From Gnetum montanum (taxonomy: Eukaryota; Streptophyta; Gnetopsida; Gnetales; Gnetaceae): a stretch of DNA of 64,000 nt. Location: assembly GCA_015680685.1 (NCBI GenBank), contig MNCI01008018.1, positions 148,361-212,360 of the forward strand, read 5' to 3'. How positions within the stretch are numbered: position 1 is the first letter of the stretch; each line of letters starts with the position of its first letter. The position numbers and the translations under genes were made by a program. Positions 1 through 12,249 of this stretch are shown piece after piece. The notes under the pieces are model-generated. The model saw nothing but the letters and a program-made list of their open reading frames with translations. It was not told where the DNA came from and did not search any database.

Positions 1-2231
1 ATAAAAAATAGTAGTATATGCATGAATGCAACTAAGGTATCCAAGAAACCTGCAACATCTACGTGTAAGTTTTGAAGCTTGATGGAGATCCTTTTGCTGC
101 TTGGCTTCCTAATCTTAGGGAAAACTTCCTTTAAGGACATGGCCTCTTGATCTTGGCTTTAGATGGCCCCATCATCTCTACTATATAGCAATTTTCCTTG
201 CTTACATCCCCAATGCTAACTAAAGAACCCTCGCCTATACTATTGCACAAGTAATGTGAGTGCCCCATGGGAGCCTTGGTCATTACTAATAATGACTCAT
301 TGATATACTCTAAGGGGGTCCAACACATGTGTGGTTGAAAACATATGCTTGATCCATGGCCTAGATAGCTGCTCATAATCTTGCAGCACCCATCGCTCAT
401 CTTGCACAACTAAGAGCTCTACAAACCTTCAAAAGTATCTTGCGAAGAATGCAAAATGGACATGGGACCTCACCTGGAGGTTGAATCAAAACCTAGAGAT
501 TTTTGCATGAAGGCCAATGGCTATGTATGTTGCCTAGTTGAACCTCGTGCCCTCTAGTAGCACCTCCTTCATCACCCATGCTTGTTCTACCCCTAGGATC
601 TTCCTTGGGAAAGCAGCTTTAGAAAGGCACAAGCACGGAGCAGAGGATAGAGCTTCCACATCTTAGGCACTAGAACATCTTTGATTGGTATGCCCTTGTG
701 AGATTGAGTGGCCCCCAACCAGTCCTCTATCTCCCCTCTATGGTCCACCTCCCTACTAGCCTTATCAACAATCATCAGGATCTCAGTAGGAACACTAAAG
801 AGATCAACAAAGAAGGTTTTGTTGAGGTCCAACACTACTATCACACCGTGCACCTAGGTGATGAATTGCCTAACATCACTACTAAAGGAGTCGATGATGG
901 TGACCATTTTGACCACTAGGATACTTAGGCTAAGGGCTAAGAATAGGTCGACTAACCCAACATGTGTAAGCTAAGCTGTCAATGCATCTAGCATTTTATG
1001 GCACAACCAGCGTTATGCATCCTCCACATCATCATATTTCATGATGAGGGTGGCCTCTGTGTGGCCCATGGTGATAACTGTCACCTTAGCTGAGGCAACT
1101 ACAACTACAAAACAACATAAAACAACATTAGTATCATGAAAATGAGGCAAATTGAAAGGCATACATGAGCAACCACATGAGCTAAAACATAGATATGTAC
1201 ATGCTACAAATGAGATGTGAGATGGGGGGTGGTGCTGTTGTTGGCACATTTGGCCATTTCATGGAACAGTGAGACTCTTGATTTGAAAACTAAAACTCAT
1301 GGGTTTGATTTTGGTAAGCCTCTTACTCCATTTTCAATAAATTACAAAGGTCAAGTCATGCTTCTAACATTATGTATTCAAAGTTTGTTGGCTCATCCTG
1401 TAAGGTATGTATCCACCTAATAACATATCAAAGTTCAATTACCCGATTGTTAGGACTCTGTGGTGTGGCTCTAAATCAAAGTTTGAATGAGATGATAGGA
1501 TTGTTATTGGGTGTGATTTTGGTGCAGAAAACATAGATATGCAAATATATGTGAACAAGCAATACACGATGATTCATGGGTGCTGCGTGGCCGAATTCAG
1601 CGCAAATGTTTCCATGCGCTCTGCCCCAAATTCATCTTCTGTCCTAAAATGGATAAGACACATTGAAGAGCACAACTTCATATTCTTCTTCTTCTCAATC
1701 TTTTTCTTTTTCAATTTCACCCACATCCATACCTACCCACAAACACAGAGCCTGAGTCTGACCCTAAGCCTGCACCTGCCTTTGCTTTTTTGCAAAGGCA
1801 TGACTAGCAATTGCTCCTTTTCATGGGTAGCAATTTGATGGCGGTATCAACATTATTGGCATCATCCATTTTGCATGCTGCAGCCGTTGAATTATTTTGG
1901 GGGAACAATCAGATTTTGAACTAGGGTTATTATCCGAGAACAAGATGCAGCTATTCTATTGCATTAACAGGAAGAAGAAGAAGAATTCGTTACAAGCATA
2001 GGCGTGTTCCTGAGCAGAGCTTACTATGTTGCTGCACCAGCAATTCCCATAAAGAATTAAGCTCCGACCATGGCAAGGGGTAGTTCCATTGGGACGTTCT
2101 TGGCCTTGGACAGGCTATGACATTCTGATGAACACTTGTTGCACAAACTCCATTTGCAGCACCAACACCAGCATCTTTTGCACCTTCAACCTCTGCCCAA
2201 ACTTACATAGCCACTAAAGAACACCCACAGC
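1..2231. other. Decayed sequence without a recognised gene
   Basis: Short open frames only (for example 593-853 minus), none with a family motif I recognise. Composition resembles the retroelement-derived stretches at 4763-7100. It is likely old transposon sequence. The CTTCTT-rich patch at 1682-1712 is low complexity. Confidence 0.4.
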
Positions 2232-2579
2232 TGCGAGCCATTTTTGCTACGCTTCAGCACCCTATTCACAAAGCTGTCAGACCACATCGTGCCAGTGGCG
2301 ATAAGCACGCAGCCCATGCTGTTCCGCGGCACCACTGTCCGTGGATGGAAAGGCCTCAATTGCTTCTTCTTTTTGATGAATCCAGTGCCCACGTACGAGG
2401 TCACGTTCCTGAAACTGTTGCCTCCACATCTGACCTACTCCACTGGAGGCCGCTCCCTGTACGATGTTGCCAACTATATCCAGCATGTGCTAGCCGCCAC
2501 CCTTGGCTATGAGTGCACCAACTTCACCCGCCGTGATAAGTACGAGATGCTCACCGGCAATGACGGCACTGTCAAGCCT
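2232..2579 (+). pseudogene. Fragment of a plant sn-glycerol-3-phosphate acyltransferase (GPAT) gene
   Basis: One open frame gives about 115 codons matching the C-terminal half of land-plant GPATs (the GPAT4/6/8 cutin and suberin enzymes). Matching motifs are [68 protein letters not shown] and [15 protein letters not shown]. Known for the family: transfer of an acyl group from acyl-CoA to glycerol 3-phosphate in the ER membrane. The acyltransferase HX4D block, the phosphatase-like domain and most of the EGTTCREP motif are absent. After GNDGTV the frame runs on without homology. GC content is clearly higher than in the surroundings, as expected for captured exon sequence. It is a non-functional fragment, about 0.95 kb upstream of an LTR-like repeat. 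A second, shorter copy is at 11254-11346. Confidence 0.85.
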
Positions 2580-3399
2580 CACCACACCAAACCTGCAAAC
2601 ACAGACGTGAAAATATGGGCAGGCCACAAAACCCTCATCCCTATACTTTGCATAGACAGACAAATGATCTACGTCCAAGCAATGGCACATGGAAAAAACG
2701 GAGACGGCGGAGAACTTTCGTGCACTGTGTACAGGCAAGAAGGGCAACTGAAACTACATCTACACTTACACCTAACAATTGCAGTCTTAAGAGAAGAAAA
2801 TTATTAGTCCGCCCCAAAAAATTATCAGTCTGCCCCAATGATTCCACTCCTGATTCTACTCAGCATTGGGAGAAAAATGCATGCAATCATGAAGATGCTG
2901 CTATCAAAGTTGAATTGGATCAAGAGCTATCACAAGCTGAAAGCCTTGTCCCTAGTGGAAGACCTGAAACGACCTTGTAGCATTGCCGTTGTTCAACGCT
3001 TGTAGCATTTTTTGTGGCCCCAATTGACACAAATCACAAAACATCACGCAGATCAACATCCAAAATGAAAACGAATGTAGAGGCTAGAAAAATTGCAGAG
3101 CTTTGACTCCCAACTTCGACCTCCCTATTTGGAATTGGTTGTTGTTTTTGGTCCGTGGAGGAGCAGTTTCGTGGCTACTTGCGCTGCCAACTAATTTTCA
3201 GGCACACAAAGGCTCAAGACATAAGAAGAATAAAGATGTAATGCCATTCGGTACATGGCCAGAGATGCTGCAGATCAGGAAGTGTTTAATATTTTTAACG
3301 GTTTTTTGACCAAGTATAAAGATCACACGTGGTCCCCGAAATATGGATTAATTTCATCAAGTTAGGAACCAATAGATATATATTTATTATGATTACTAT
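2580..3399. other. Spacer between the GPAT fragment and the LTR-like repeat
   Basis: Moderate GC at first, then AT-rich. The open frame continuing from the GPAT fragment to 2807 has no homology I recognise. No other motif seen. Confidence 0.35.
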
Positions 3400-4762
3400 C
3401 TCTATTACTATGATTTAAATAAAATATTTTATGATTTAAAAAGGAAAAGATAGTTATGGAATATTTTTGTAACATCCTATAAAAGGAGACATTTGGCTAT
3501 TATCCCTTTTATTCCTATGGAAGTTGTAACTTCCTATGATAGTTACAACTATAATATTTATAATTAATTTTAATTTGAATTATCATGAAGACACTTGTCA
3601 ACTGTAGCCTTTTTTATCTCTATGGTGGTTACAACCATCCAAGATTTTTTTGTAACTTACCTAACTTGGGCAAGTAATCTCCTAATTGGTTGGCCAAGTT
3701 ACTTGAGAGAGAAGTTAGGTAAGATATTTTTGAATATGTAACTTACCTAACTACCTTTGCATCCTATAAAAAGGCTTTAGGGGTCAAGGAGGAAAGGATC
3801 ATATTGGAGATCTCATACATCATACTTTGGAAAAGCTACTAGTTAGCACTTGGGCTCTCACTTGAAGACACACTTTGGGTCTTGAGAAGAGCATTTGTAA
3901 AGAAGATTTGTAAAGAAGATTGCTTGTGAGATGGCTTGCTAAAGAAAAGATTTCAGCCTCTTTGTCATGGTCCTGTGAGTTATGTATTTTATTATTTATT
4001 TTGTTTAAATTGTTTAGCTAGTGATTTAGATAGTATCATCCTTGGCAAGTACTTTTGGGATTTTTTAGATTAATTTTACTATTCTTATTGCCCGATAAGA
4101 ATTTCTATTAAAATTTTGCCATAGAAGTGCTTGTGTTTAAAAGCCTTAAGAGCATTTTAGTAGTAAATTTTGTTACTGTTCAACGTGTGGGAACTACTAT
4201 TGGGATTGTTGTAAGAGAGCCTTTGCTTGTAGTCATGCCGTTGAACAATTCAGTAGTCAAGAGGGTTCAGAAAATCTTTGGTATTTTGATGGGACCAGAA
4301 TAGCTTCTTTTTATCTTTAAAGTGAATTTCCATATTATTTTAATCAGAAGTTATCAATCATTGACATTATCTAGCCAAAATGGAGTCTCGTACGTGGTAG
4401 TTTACGCAACAATTTTTGGTAGCATAGTAGGATTGTCTTGAAGAAATTGCTTATTTGAGCCTTGGAAGTTTGAACAATTTCTAGATATTGAATTTGAAAT
4501 AGCTTTATTGCGAAGTGTTTACTCGTGTCATTTTACCTTGTTTAAATATTTGAGGTCNTTAAAGTAAGTCATTTGTAGTTTACACACAACACAATCGTTA
4601 CATTTCACACAACCGCATGCCACAATAGCACATACACATACTCACATTAACTACTAAGTTTTTTTGGAGGTATCTAGGCCTTGGTGTTGCCAGAGACCAG
4701 CAGGCACCTAAATCCTATTCGAGGACACTCGTTGGCGGTCCCGTCCCAAACGGTCGCCAATA
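3400..4762 (+). repeat. LTR-like direct repeat, copy 1
   Basis: Shares long near-identical blocks in the same order with 12250-13638, such as AAGTTGTAACTTCCTA, CTACTAGTTAGCACTT, GATTTCAGCCTCTTTGTCAT and TTTAGATAGTATCATCCTTG. A TATA-like box (CCTATAAAAAGG, TATAAA at 3765-3770) sits mid-repeat in the plus sense. Both copies share TTCGAGGACACTC and a GTCGCCAA end (about 4762 and 13638), then diverge sharply, which suits an LTR 3' edge ending in CA (copy 2 reads AACA). The left edge is not sharp and is an estimate. A single N lies at 4558. The repeat could alternatively belong to a large non-LTR unit. Confidence 0.6.
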
Positions 4763-7100
4763 GCTACAAGCATCTCCTTAGTGTTAATCTCACCAGCAGC
4801 CCACTCCTCATCCAACTAGTCATGGGTCCTGCATTGCTCATATGCCTTCAGGTATCGAGAGGGGTAGACCTCCAAATCATGCACCACCTACTCAATCATG
4901 GCTAATCGAACATTTGTGCATGATGAGAACACCTCCAAGGTACTGCGGGTTAAGGCTAGAGCATCCACTTCATCATGCATACCCTCCTCATCAACTCTAA
5001 ACCTAGCATTAACCATGAGTTGTTAGCAATTTAACATGAGCTAGTAGTGAAAAACACTATGAGAACTATGAAAGCACTTATCCTCCAGTGCAGTAAAAGG
5101 TTCTAGATTAGTTTTGGAATAGGCTATGCAACCATAGTGCAATAAAAAAGGTGTTACTCTTGTTATAATAAGCAAACCCCATCATGCATCATACCCTAGA
5201 TAGCTGTTAAGTACTCCTAAGGCCTCTACTCGAGTCACCTACCCTATCAACATCAATAGTAAACTCATCTAAGATGAACTTTAGGATGCCTCAGTTAGCC
5301 CTAAGTAGCAACGTCTCAATGATGCCACTAGCAACCTCCATTGCCAAGTGTAACCACATAATCACATTGAACTACTACAATAGGTATTCGAGGAACTCCT
5401 AAGCCCCTAGCTAGAACCACATTGCCTAATGGTCCACCCACATATTTGGTGCAAGCATGTTAGGAACAGGTTCACTCATGCAACATAGGATGCCCACGAG
5501 CTTAGTAGCACCATATTAGAACAAGCTTTAGTAGCACCCTGCAAGTAGTAAGCAACAAGCAAAGTATTAGTACACATACATAGATGCAAGTTTTGGCATT
5601 AAATTACTAAGATATATTAGCAAAACTAGAAAAATACAACATAAACTAGCAAAAATTCCTAATTTTTGCAATACACTCTAGGGCCCTACAAGTATATGAC
5701 ATCAACCAATTCAGTTAATGCACCTAGCACCCTCTGGGGTATAACATACTTTGCAAGGTTAACATCGCAAATGAGTAACAAAATTATTCTAACTCTAGGC
5801 TACCTCAATGAAGAGCATAGTCCCAAAATGGAAAAAAATTTTCTAACTCCCGAACTACCCCCAACTATGCTCTAAAATGTGGAGAGCATAGTCTAGACAA
5901 CCAAAATTTTGGCAAATAGTGGTGGCTAGCCACAACTATGGAGAGCGTAGTCTCTCCACGATGCTACACCCAGCAACCCACCTTGCCCCATTGCTATAGT
6001 AGGCTATGCCTATGCTATTACCTTTGAAAAATAGAAAACACAAAAGAAAAACAACAAACACATAGACCTCATTGATCATAGTTGCAACCCCTACCAACCA
6101 TGTTGTAGCAGGTAATGACAACCATGGCCCCTACAACCACAAATGATCCTATATGATCAAAAACCCTTGTGTGTAGCCCTAGCCCATGCATAGCCCTCCT
6201 ATGCCCCTAGATCCTATAGTCATGCCACAAACAAAACAAAAAAGAAAACCTTGTGCTGTTAGAAAAGAAAAAAAATAGTTGTCCCCATCACCACGCATGT
6301 CCCACCAAAATTGGTATAGATCGCAGCTACGATGCAAGGCACTGTGATGGCCATAGCCCACATGGGTGTGCTGTGATGCACAACAAGCAAAACACGTAAA
6401 GCCCCAAAGCCCTACCACATAGCAAAACCTTCTATGGCTTCCCTATCCTCCACAAAATCCTACATACATCCCTCAAAACCCAAACAAGCAAAACAAATGC
6501 AAGAACCCTCCTTGTCACCACGTCATGCCATGACAACGTACAATTATGGCGACCTCTACCATGGCAGGGTGCACAAGGTAGTGCATAGGGCTATGCTTCC
6601 AAACCCTCACTACCATGGAAAATAAATATAGAAAACCTCCCTACCACCATGCCCTCTATACCACCACATCATGCAAACAAATGATGTGCAATAACAATAG
6701 CCACTACCATAGCAGAGCACTATGATAAGGCACCTAAAGCTATGTCCCAAGCAAACAAAATGACAACTTACCATGATGAAAATGCACCTATATATCCTCT
6801 TGGGCTCATTTAATGATGCCCAATGGAGAGCATAGTTGGGTGAGAGTGTATTCAACTACACTTAGCTTAAAATCATGATTTTTCAAATGCTCGGATCAAT
6901 TCCACTCCCTGAGCATAGCCAACCCTCCCCGAAATGGCATGTTTGGTGCATCTAAAGTTCAGTAAGACCTAAAACTGTCACCAACATGTTTACCTCTCAT
7001 TGCTATTTACGTGCATACTTAGGAAATATTTTACTCAATTACTTTCTTTCATTTTTGCATAATAACTAAGTTAAGTAGGTGCCACTTGACATTTTTTTGG
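4763..7100. other. Retroelement-derived leader or LTR region, no gene recognised
   Basis: No coding motif found. The phrase GAGAGCATAGTC and relatives (5893, 5940, 6830) recur and match the 98-bp satellite unit at 15.8-16.5 kb. This suggests that 5.6-6.9 kb and 15.8-17.3 kb are the two ends (LTR or UTR) of the same Tat element. A TTTATTTTGTAG|G acceptor-like site sits at about 7103-7114, just before the pol homology. Confidence 0.35.
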
Positions 7101-7289
7101 TTTATTTTGTAGGAACATGACATGGCTATGCATGAGCAGATCTTTCCACCTTTGGTCCTCATGGGGCCTCATGGCAATATTAAGTGATGCATTGACCCTC
7201 ATTACCAAGATCTTGAGCCTATAGCCTACAACGAGTACATAGTGTCCATAAAAGCATCACTAAATTAGCCCGACCATCTAGTTAAGACT

Positions 7290-10209
7290 CTCGATCTAGA
7301 GGAAGGGGACATCATAGAGGATCTCCTTGTTGAGATCCCTATGGCTACACTGAATGGTGAAGTGAAGATGCTAAAACTAAGCTCCTCTCTAGAACCCTAG
7401 TATGCTCAAGACATCACTAGAGTGCTTAATGATAACATCAAAGCATTTTCATGGTCATATGAGGACATGCTAGGTCTAGATCTGCAGTTAGTCCAACACA
7501 ATATCATCCTTGATCCTTGCAACAAACTAGTTAAGTAGAAAGCACACAAGGTTCAACCTAAGGTGGTTTTGGTAGTCTATGACAAATTACCAAGCTTTAT
7601 AAGGCTAGTTTCATTTGGGCCATTGACTATGTAGATTGGGTCTTCAACATCATAGTTGTGCCTAAGAAAAATGGAAATATACACATTTACATAGACTTTT
7701 AGGACCTAAATAAGGCAACAATCAAAGATGACTTGTCATTACCCAGTATTAATCAACTAATTGATACCATGGCTAGACATGCCTTGTTGTCCTTCATAGA
7801 CGAGTTCTTAGGCTACAACCAGATTAGGATCAACCTTGAGCATCAACTCACCACAACCTTCATGATCCTCTAGGGTATGTTTTTCTATATCATGATGCCT
7901 TTTCGACTCAAGAATGCAAGAGCATCTCATCAACACGCAATGACATATATCTTTAGCAATTATACACTAAGTTTTCTTAATGACTACATCAATGACATTG
8001 TAGTTAAGTTCAAAGTGTCTCACAACCATGCAAATGATCTAGACCTAGTGCTTAAACACTACCTAAAACACGAACAAAGGTTAAATCCCAAGAAGTATGT
8101 TTTTGATGTTAGAATAGGTAGGATGCTTGGCTTTGTAGTATCTGAAGTAAGAATATGCATAGACCCTAACAAGGTTAAGTTCATAACCTACTTAGCACTA
8201 TTAGCCAACCTTAAGGAGCTATGAAGGTTGTAGGGTAGGCTACAATTCATACATAGGTTTATCACCTGGTTAATTGAAAAGCTACAACTAATGCAACATC
8301 TACTCAAGAAAGGAGCCCACTTCAAGTGGACTGCTCAATGCTAATAAGCATTTGACATTCTTAAACAAGAGCTAGCACAACTACCTATGCTTCACCCTTC
8401 TTAAGGAGATAAACTTTTTTACATCTACCTTACCACTTTTGACACGTTTGTCACTTCTTTGCTTTGCCAAAAGTGAGATGATGGCACAAAGGTCCTAGTT
8501 TACTACCTGAGCCATGCATTAGTAGCCCATGAGGTGAAATACAATGATGTGGAAAAGCACTACCTTACCCTAGTCTTCTCACTAAAGAAGTGAAGGCATT
8601 ATGTCTTCTGCAGTTAAGTTAATATCATTTGCAAAAACAACGTACTCCAAGCCATAATGAAAAATATCTAAAAAGTAGTTGCATTGCATGATGGAAAGCA
8701 ATAACAAGAGAGTTTGACCTACATTATGGCATGCAAGCCTCAACAAAAGGTCAAGCTATAGCCACACAACTTACAACTTCACTAGTGGATGATCAAGCCA
8801 CTATAGACCTAAAATTCCTAGATGAGCACATTAGTAGCATTAGCCAAGTGCCCAACAACTATGAGGCACACCTACATTTTGATGAACCTTCAACCTCTCA
8901 AGGGGGTAGTGTTGCTACCGTTATCATGTTTCCCTCTAGGGAGATTTTATCCTTCTCACATCGTTTTGCATTTCCTTACACTAACAACGTGAAGGAGTAC
9001 GAAGGTGTCCTCCAAGGTATCCTTACAACACGCAACCTAGGGATCCAACACATAGTGATCCGAGGTGACTCACAATTAGTGGTTAACCAAGTAACAGAGG
9101 TTTATGCCTACAAGGCACAACGTTTAAAGTCTTACTGTGACCTGGCAAGGCACTTGCTTCAATACTTTGCAATTGCCAATGCCCAACATATTTCCCGAAA
9201 CAAAAATGCCATTGTTGACATAATAGCAATGTTAGCCCTTAGCATCATGTATAGCATGTTTGATGCATTGCCCACCTCGGTAGTAGATTTCGTTGCACCT
9301 ATCATGCAAGCCATCAAAGATGCATCCATAGCCATAGCTAGCACCACCCATCCAAAAGAGTGATACGATGACATTAAGGCATACCTTCTACAAGGTGAAC
9401 CTTTAGAACATTTAAAGTTCATTGTAGTATGTCATCATAGGTGATAACATGTTATGTCATAGATCCTATGATGGCATACTGCTAACCTCGGTAAGCAATA
9501 GCAAAGCACAAATGATCATTGAGTAAGTCCACGAGGGACTGTGTGGAGGTATCATAGCACCTAGGGAAATGGTAGTGAAAATTAGATGGCTAGACTATTA
9601 TTGGCCTCACATGGAGTGCAACTTCATCTCAAAGGTTAACACATGCGACATTTATCAACTACATGACAACTTAATGCACATGCCACCAACTGAATTGCAT
9701 ACAACACAAATCACATGGCCATTCCAATGTTGGGGCCTAAGCATCATCAAAACCATAATGCCTAAGTCCTCCATAGGGCATAGCTTCATAATAACTGCAA
9801 CAGAATATTTTACCAAATGGGTCGAAGATATTTCCCTTAGGAAGAAAATATCATAGCAAGTTTGCAAATTCGTGTTAGATAACGTAGTGACCCGTTTCGA
9901 CTTACCCATGATCATAGTAATGGGCAATGGGTTGTAGTTTAGTAGTGCTAAAAATAAAGCCTTTTGTGAGCACTTTGGCATCAAACATTCCTTTTCGTTG
10001 CCATACTACCCTCAGGAAAATGGCCAAGCAGAGGCCACTAACAAGATCATCATCAACCTTCTCAAGAAAATGCTAAGCAACAACAAACAACAATCACATG
10101 AACAACTAGTCTACGCACATTGGGCCTATCGCAAAACACACCAAACAACAACAGGTATGACTCCTTACAACCTTGTTTACAGATTTGAAGCAATTTTGTC
10201 ACTTGAATT
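7290..10209 (+). mobile_element. Tat-clade Ty3/gypsy pol relic: RT, two RNase H domains, integrase
   Basis: Reads in broken plus frames. The pre-RT motif FSWSYEDMLGLD is at about 7447-7482. RT follows, with VPKKNGNIHI, SFIDEFLGYNQI and MPFRLKNARASHQHAM (7895-7942). The polymerase box is YINDIVVK, where the family has YxDD, so the first Asp is lost. An RT-linked RNase H (VYYLSHAL...EKHYLTLVFSL) spans about 8440-8600. A second, archaeal-type RNase H spans 8731-9363 and keeps LHFDE, KEYEG, RGDSQLV and a late Asp. Integrase begins at about 9520 with CDIYQ (zinc finger) and FQCWGLSII, where the first catalytic Asp is Ser. It continues with ATEYFTKWVE and YYPQENGQAEATNK, which keeps the catalytic Glu. 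The extra RNase H is a known Tat-lineage hallmark. Stops are mostly TAG for CAG or TGG. Homology stops at the single N (10210) and resumes at 13639. Confidence 0.9.
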
Positions 10210-10789
10210 NTTGTTCAAGGAGGATTATGTTCTTTCTAGTGAAGAATTCAAATTTCAAAGAATAAAAAGATAAGAGAGTTTCCAACTCTCGTATGATTTT
10301 GTTTTGGGGAGAAATGATGGCCTTGCGAGTAGATGCATTGTTGGGAATAAGAAGCACATGCCAATGAGCTTGTTATTGTAGTTGAAGTATGGGCCACCAT
10401 CATAGGTGCCTTTCTAGTGCTCCAGCAGAGCTCCAAAGCTGGCATCATCAAAGTTGATTCGGTTGGGCTAGGCGACAAATCCACTCCCCCCTTCCCACTA
10501 TCCTGCAAGACGAGTTGGCCTCTCAACCAAAATAAAACTTCATTTCATTTTTAATTTTATAAGTTTCTTTTACCTATTATCCTTGGAGTGATGACCATGT
10601 AATTTATTTTAAAACCTTTTTCTTGTCATCTCAACCACTCATGTATGGCCTACCAATCCACCACCCTACCACAACATTGTTGTGTGTGCCGCTATGTTGA
10701 CATAAGGGAGCAATAAAAATAAATATATATTACTACAAAGGAAACATATCATATGTTTTATTTATTTTTTTAAAAAACATCTTACAAAC

Positions 10790-11285
10790 CTAACACAAAT
10801 GCCTTGTAATTGGTAAATTCCTTGGGAAATACGGAAGCCATCTTTGTGATTGATTGTCTTTATCAAAGATATGGATCCAGTCAGATTCAGCAATCTCATC
10901 ATCCATGAAGAAGCAGTTGTGTCTCTGCTCAAATGCTTTCCAAAAAGCTTTCCATGTGGGAGGCTCAGGATACTTCTTTCTCACAGTCTGCCACCATTGG
11001 GATTCCTTTCCACGCAACTACAACACAGCTAGCATAGCCTTTTGCTTGCTTCTGATCTTCATTCTCTGGAAAACCTTCTCAATTTCAGTAACCCATTTCC
11101 TGGGCTCAATTCCATCAAATACTGGTGGTGAATGCATGAAGAATTCCATCCAAATCTCTGCATTAGAAATATATTTCTGCAAAACTATGCATGATCGGTG
11201 CAACTCCTCTTTAATGGTTTTGGCGACATCCTGCTGTGATGCAAGTTTTTCCTCTGTGGATGGAAAGGCCTCGATTGCTTCTTAT
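10790..11285 (-). mobile_element. Gypsy gag fragment, antisense to the host element
   Basis: On the minus strand one frame reads through EEKLASQQDVAKTIKEEL, FFMHSPPVFDGIEPRKWVTE, IEKVFQRMKIRSKQKAMLAV, then a TAG (11018-11020), then LRGKESQWWQTVRKK and WKAFWKAFEQRHN. This is the capsid core of plant gypsy gag (PPxFxG...WxxxIEKxFxxM...QKxxLAxxxLxGxAxxWW). No zinc knuckle or pol is attached. Its 5' part runs directly into the antisense of the small GPAT fragment at 11254-11346. Confidence 0.8.
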
Positions 11286-11346
11286 TTTTCATGAATCTGT
11301 GATAAGTACAAGATGCTCGCCAGCAACGACGGCACCGTCAAGCCTC
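11254..11346 (+). pseudogene. Second, internally deleted GPAT fragment
   Basis: GWKGLDCFLFFMN is followed directly, in another frame, by DKYKMLASNDGTVKP. The roughly 60 codons between these motifs in the 2232-2579 copy are missing. Base identity to the other copy is high across both pieces. It lies about 1 kb before LTR-like repeat copy 2, as copy 1 does before LTR-like repeat copy 1. Confidence 0.75.
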
Positions 11347-12249
11347 GCCACAACCACGACCACGTGTCACAAGATCCTCAGGGTTGCAGGAGTTCACAAT
11401 GGCACCCAAAATCTGCGAAAATAGCTAAAATCAGGAAAAGAAAGCCATCGGGGCAAATCTTGGCCATCAATGGCCACCACAAGGGGTGCAGCTGTCTCGC
11501 CATGTAAAACCCTACACAAGGGCACCAGGGCATGTGCACCGCTACAAGGTCTGCGATTTTCGGCAGCATTTTTTTTGGGCTACAATCAAAGGCGACGGCG
11601 GAGAGGGCAGCAGTGGCACCAGCGTGACTTTATTTATGTACACTAATAGAAACACGTGGCCACAACAGTCATGAAAATGGGTACAGAGGACTCTACCGAT
11701 GTCTGCCATTGAAGAACGATATCCTTAGCCCAGTCTATATAGCCAATCTCCTGTGATAGATATTTTTCAACTAATTCCACCAGGATTGAATCAAAAAAGG
11801 ATATAAAAAACATTCGTGTCTACTCGACCGCGGCCACGATCTGGTGCTGTTGAGTCTGGAGCGAGTCCCTCACCGCTGCACCGATCTTCAGGGTTTCTGG
11901 TTCTCAACACTATGTGGGAAATGCATGAGAAGAAATGGTTTGGGGCTCTTGAGGCCTGAGGGTTGGATGACTTACGTAGCAAAGAGAATTACACAATTAG
12001 GAGCTGATAAATGCTACAACAAAACATTATGAAACCTTCTGAAAATGAGTTCGGACAAGAGATCGATGCTCATAATGTAGTTATTCGAGGGAATGAAGCT
12101 CCAGTTTATGAGAAATATGCCAAATATGTGGGAAAGAAGAGGGACTTTCGTCTAATTGCTAGTAAAGGAGGCCGCACAAGCCTCTCCAAATTATTCTACA
12201 GCATGGCCAAGGGGAGATAGATGATCAAATTCTATTTATTGACCTTTAT
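11347..12249. other. Mixed higher-GC sequence, no gene recognised
   Basis: Contains short open frames on both strands without family motifs. The first half has elevated GC (GGCGACGGCGGAGAGGG) like the flank of GPAT copy 1 (AACGGAGACGGCGGAGAAC), but no longer match is visible by eye. Confidence 0.3.

Noticed and set aside
4721-4762. Hairpin TTGGCG...CGCCAA at the end of the LTR-like repeat
   Set aside because: The outer stem is shared by both copies, but the inner stem is lost in copy 2, so a conserved structure is not supported.
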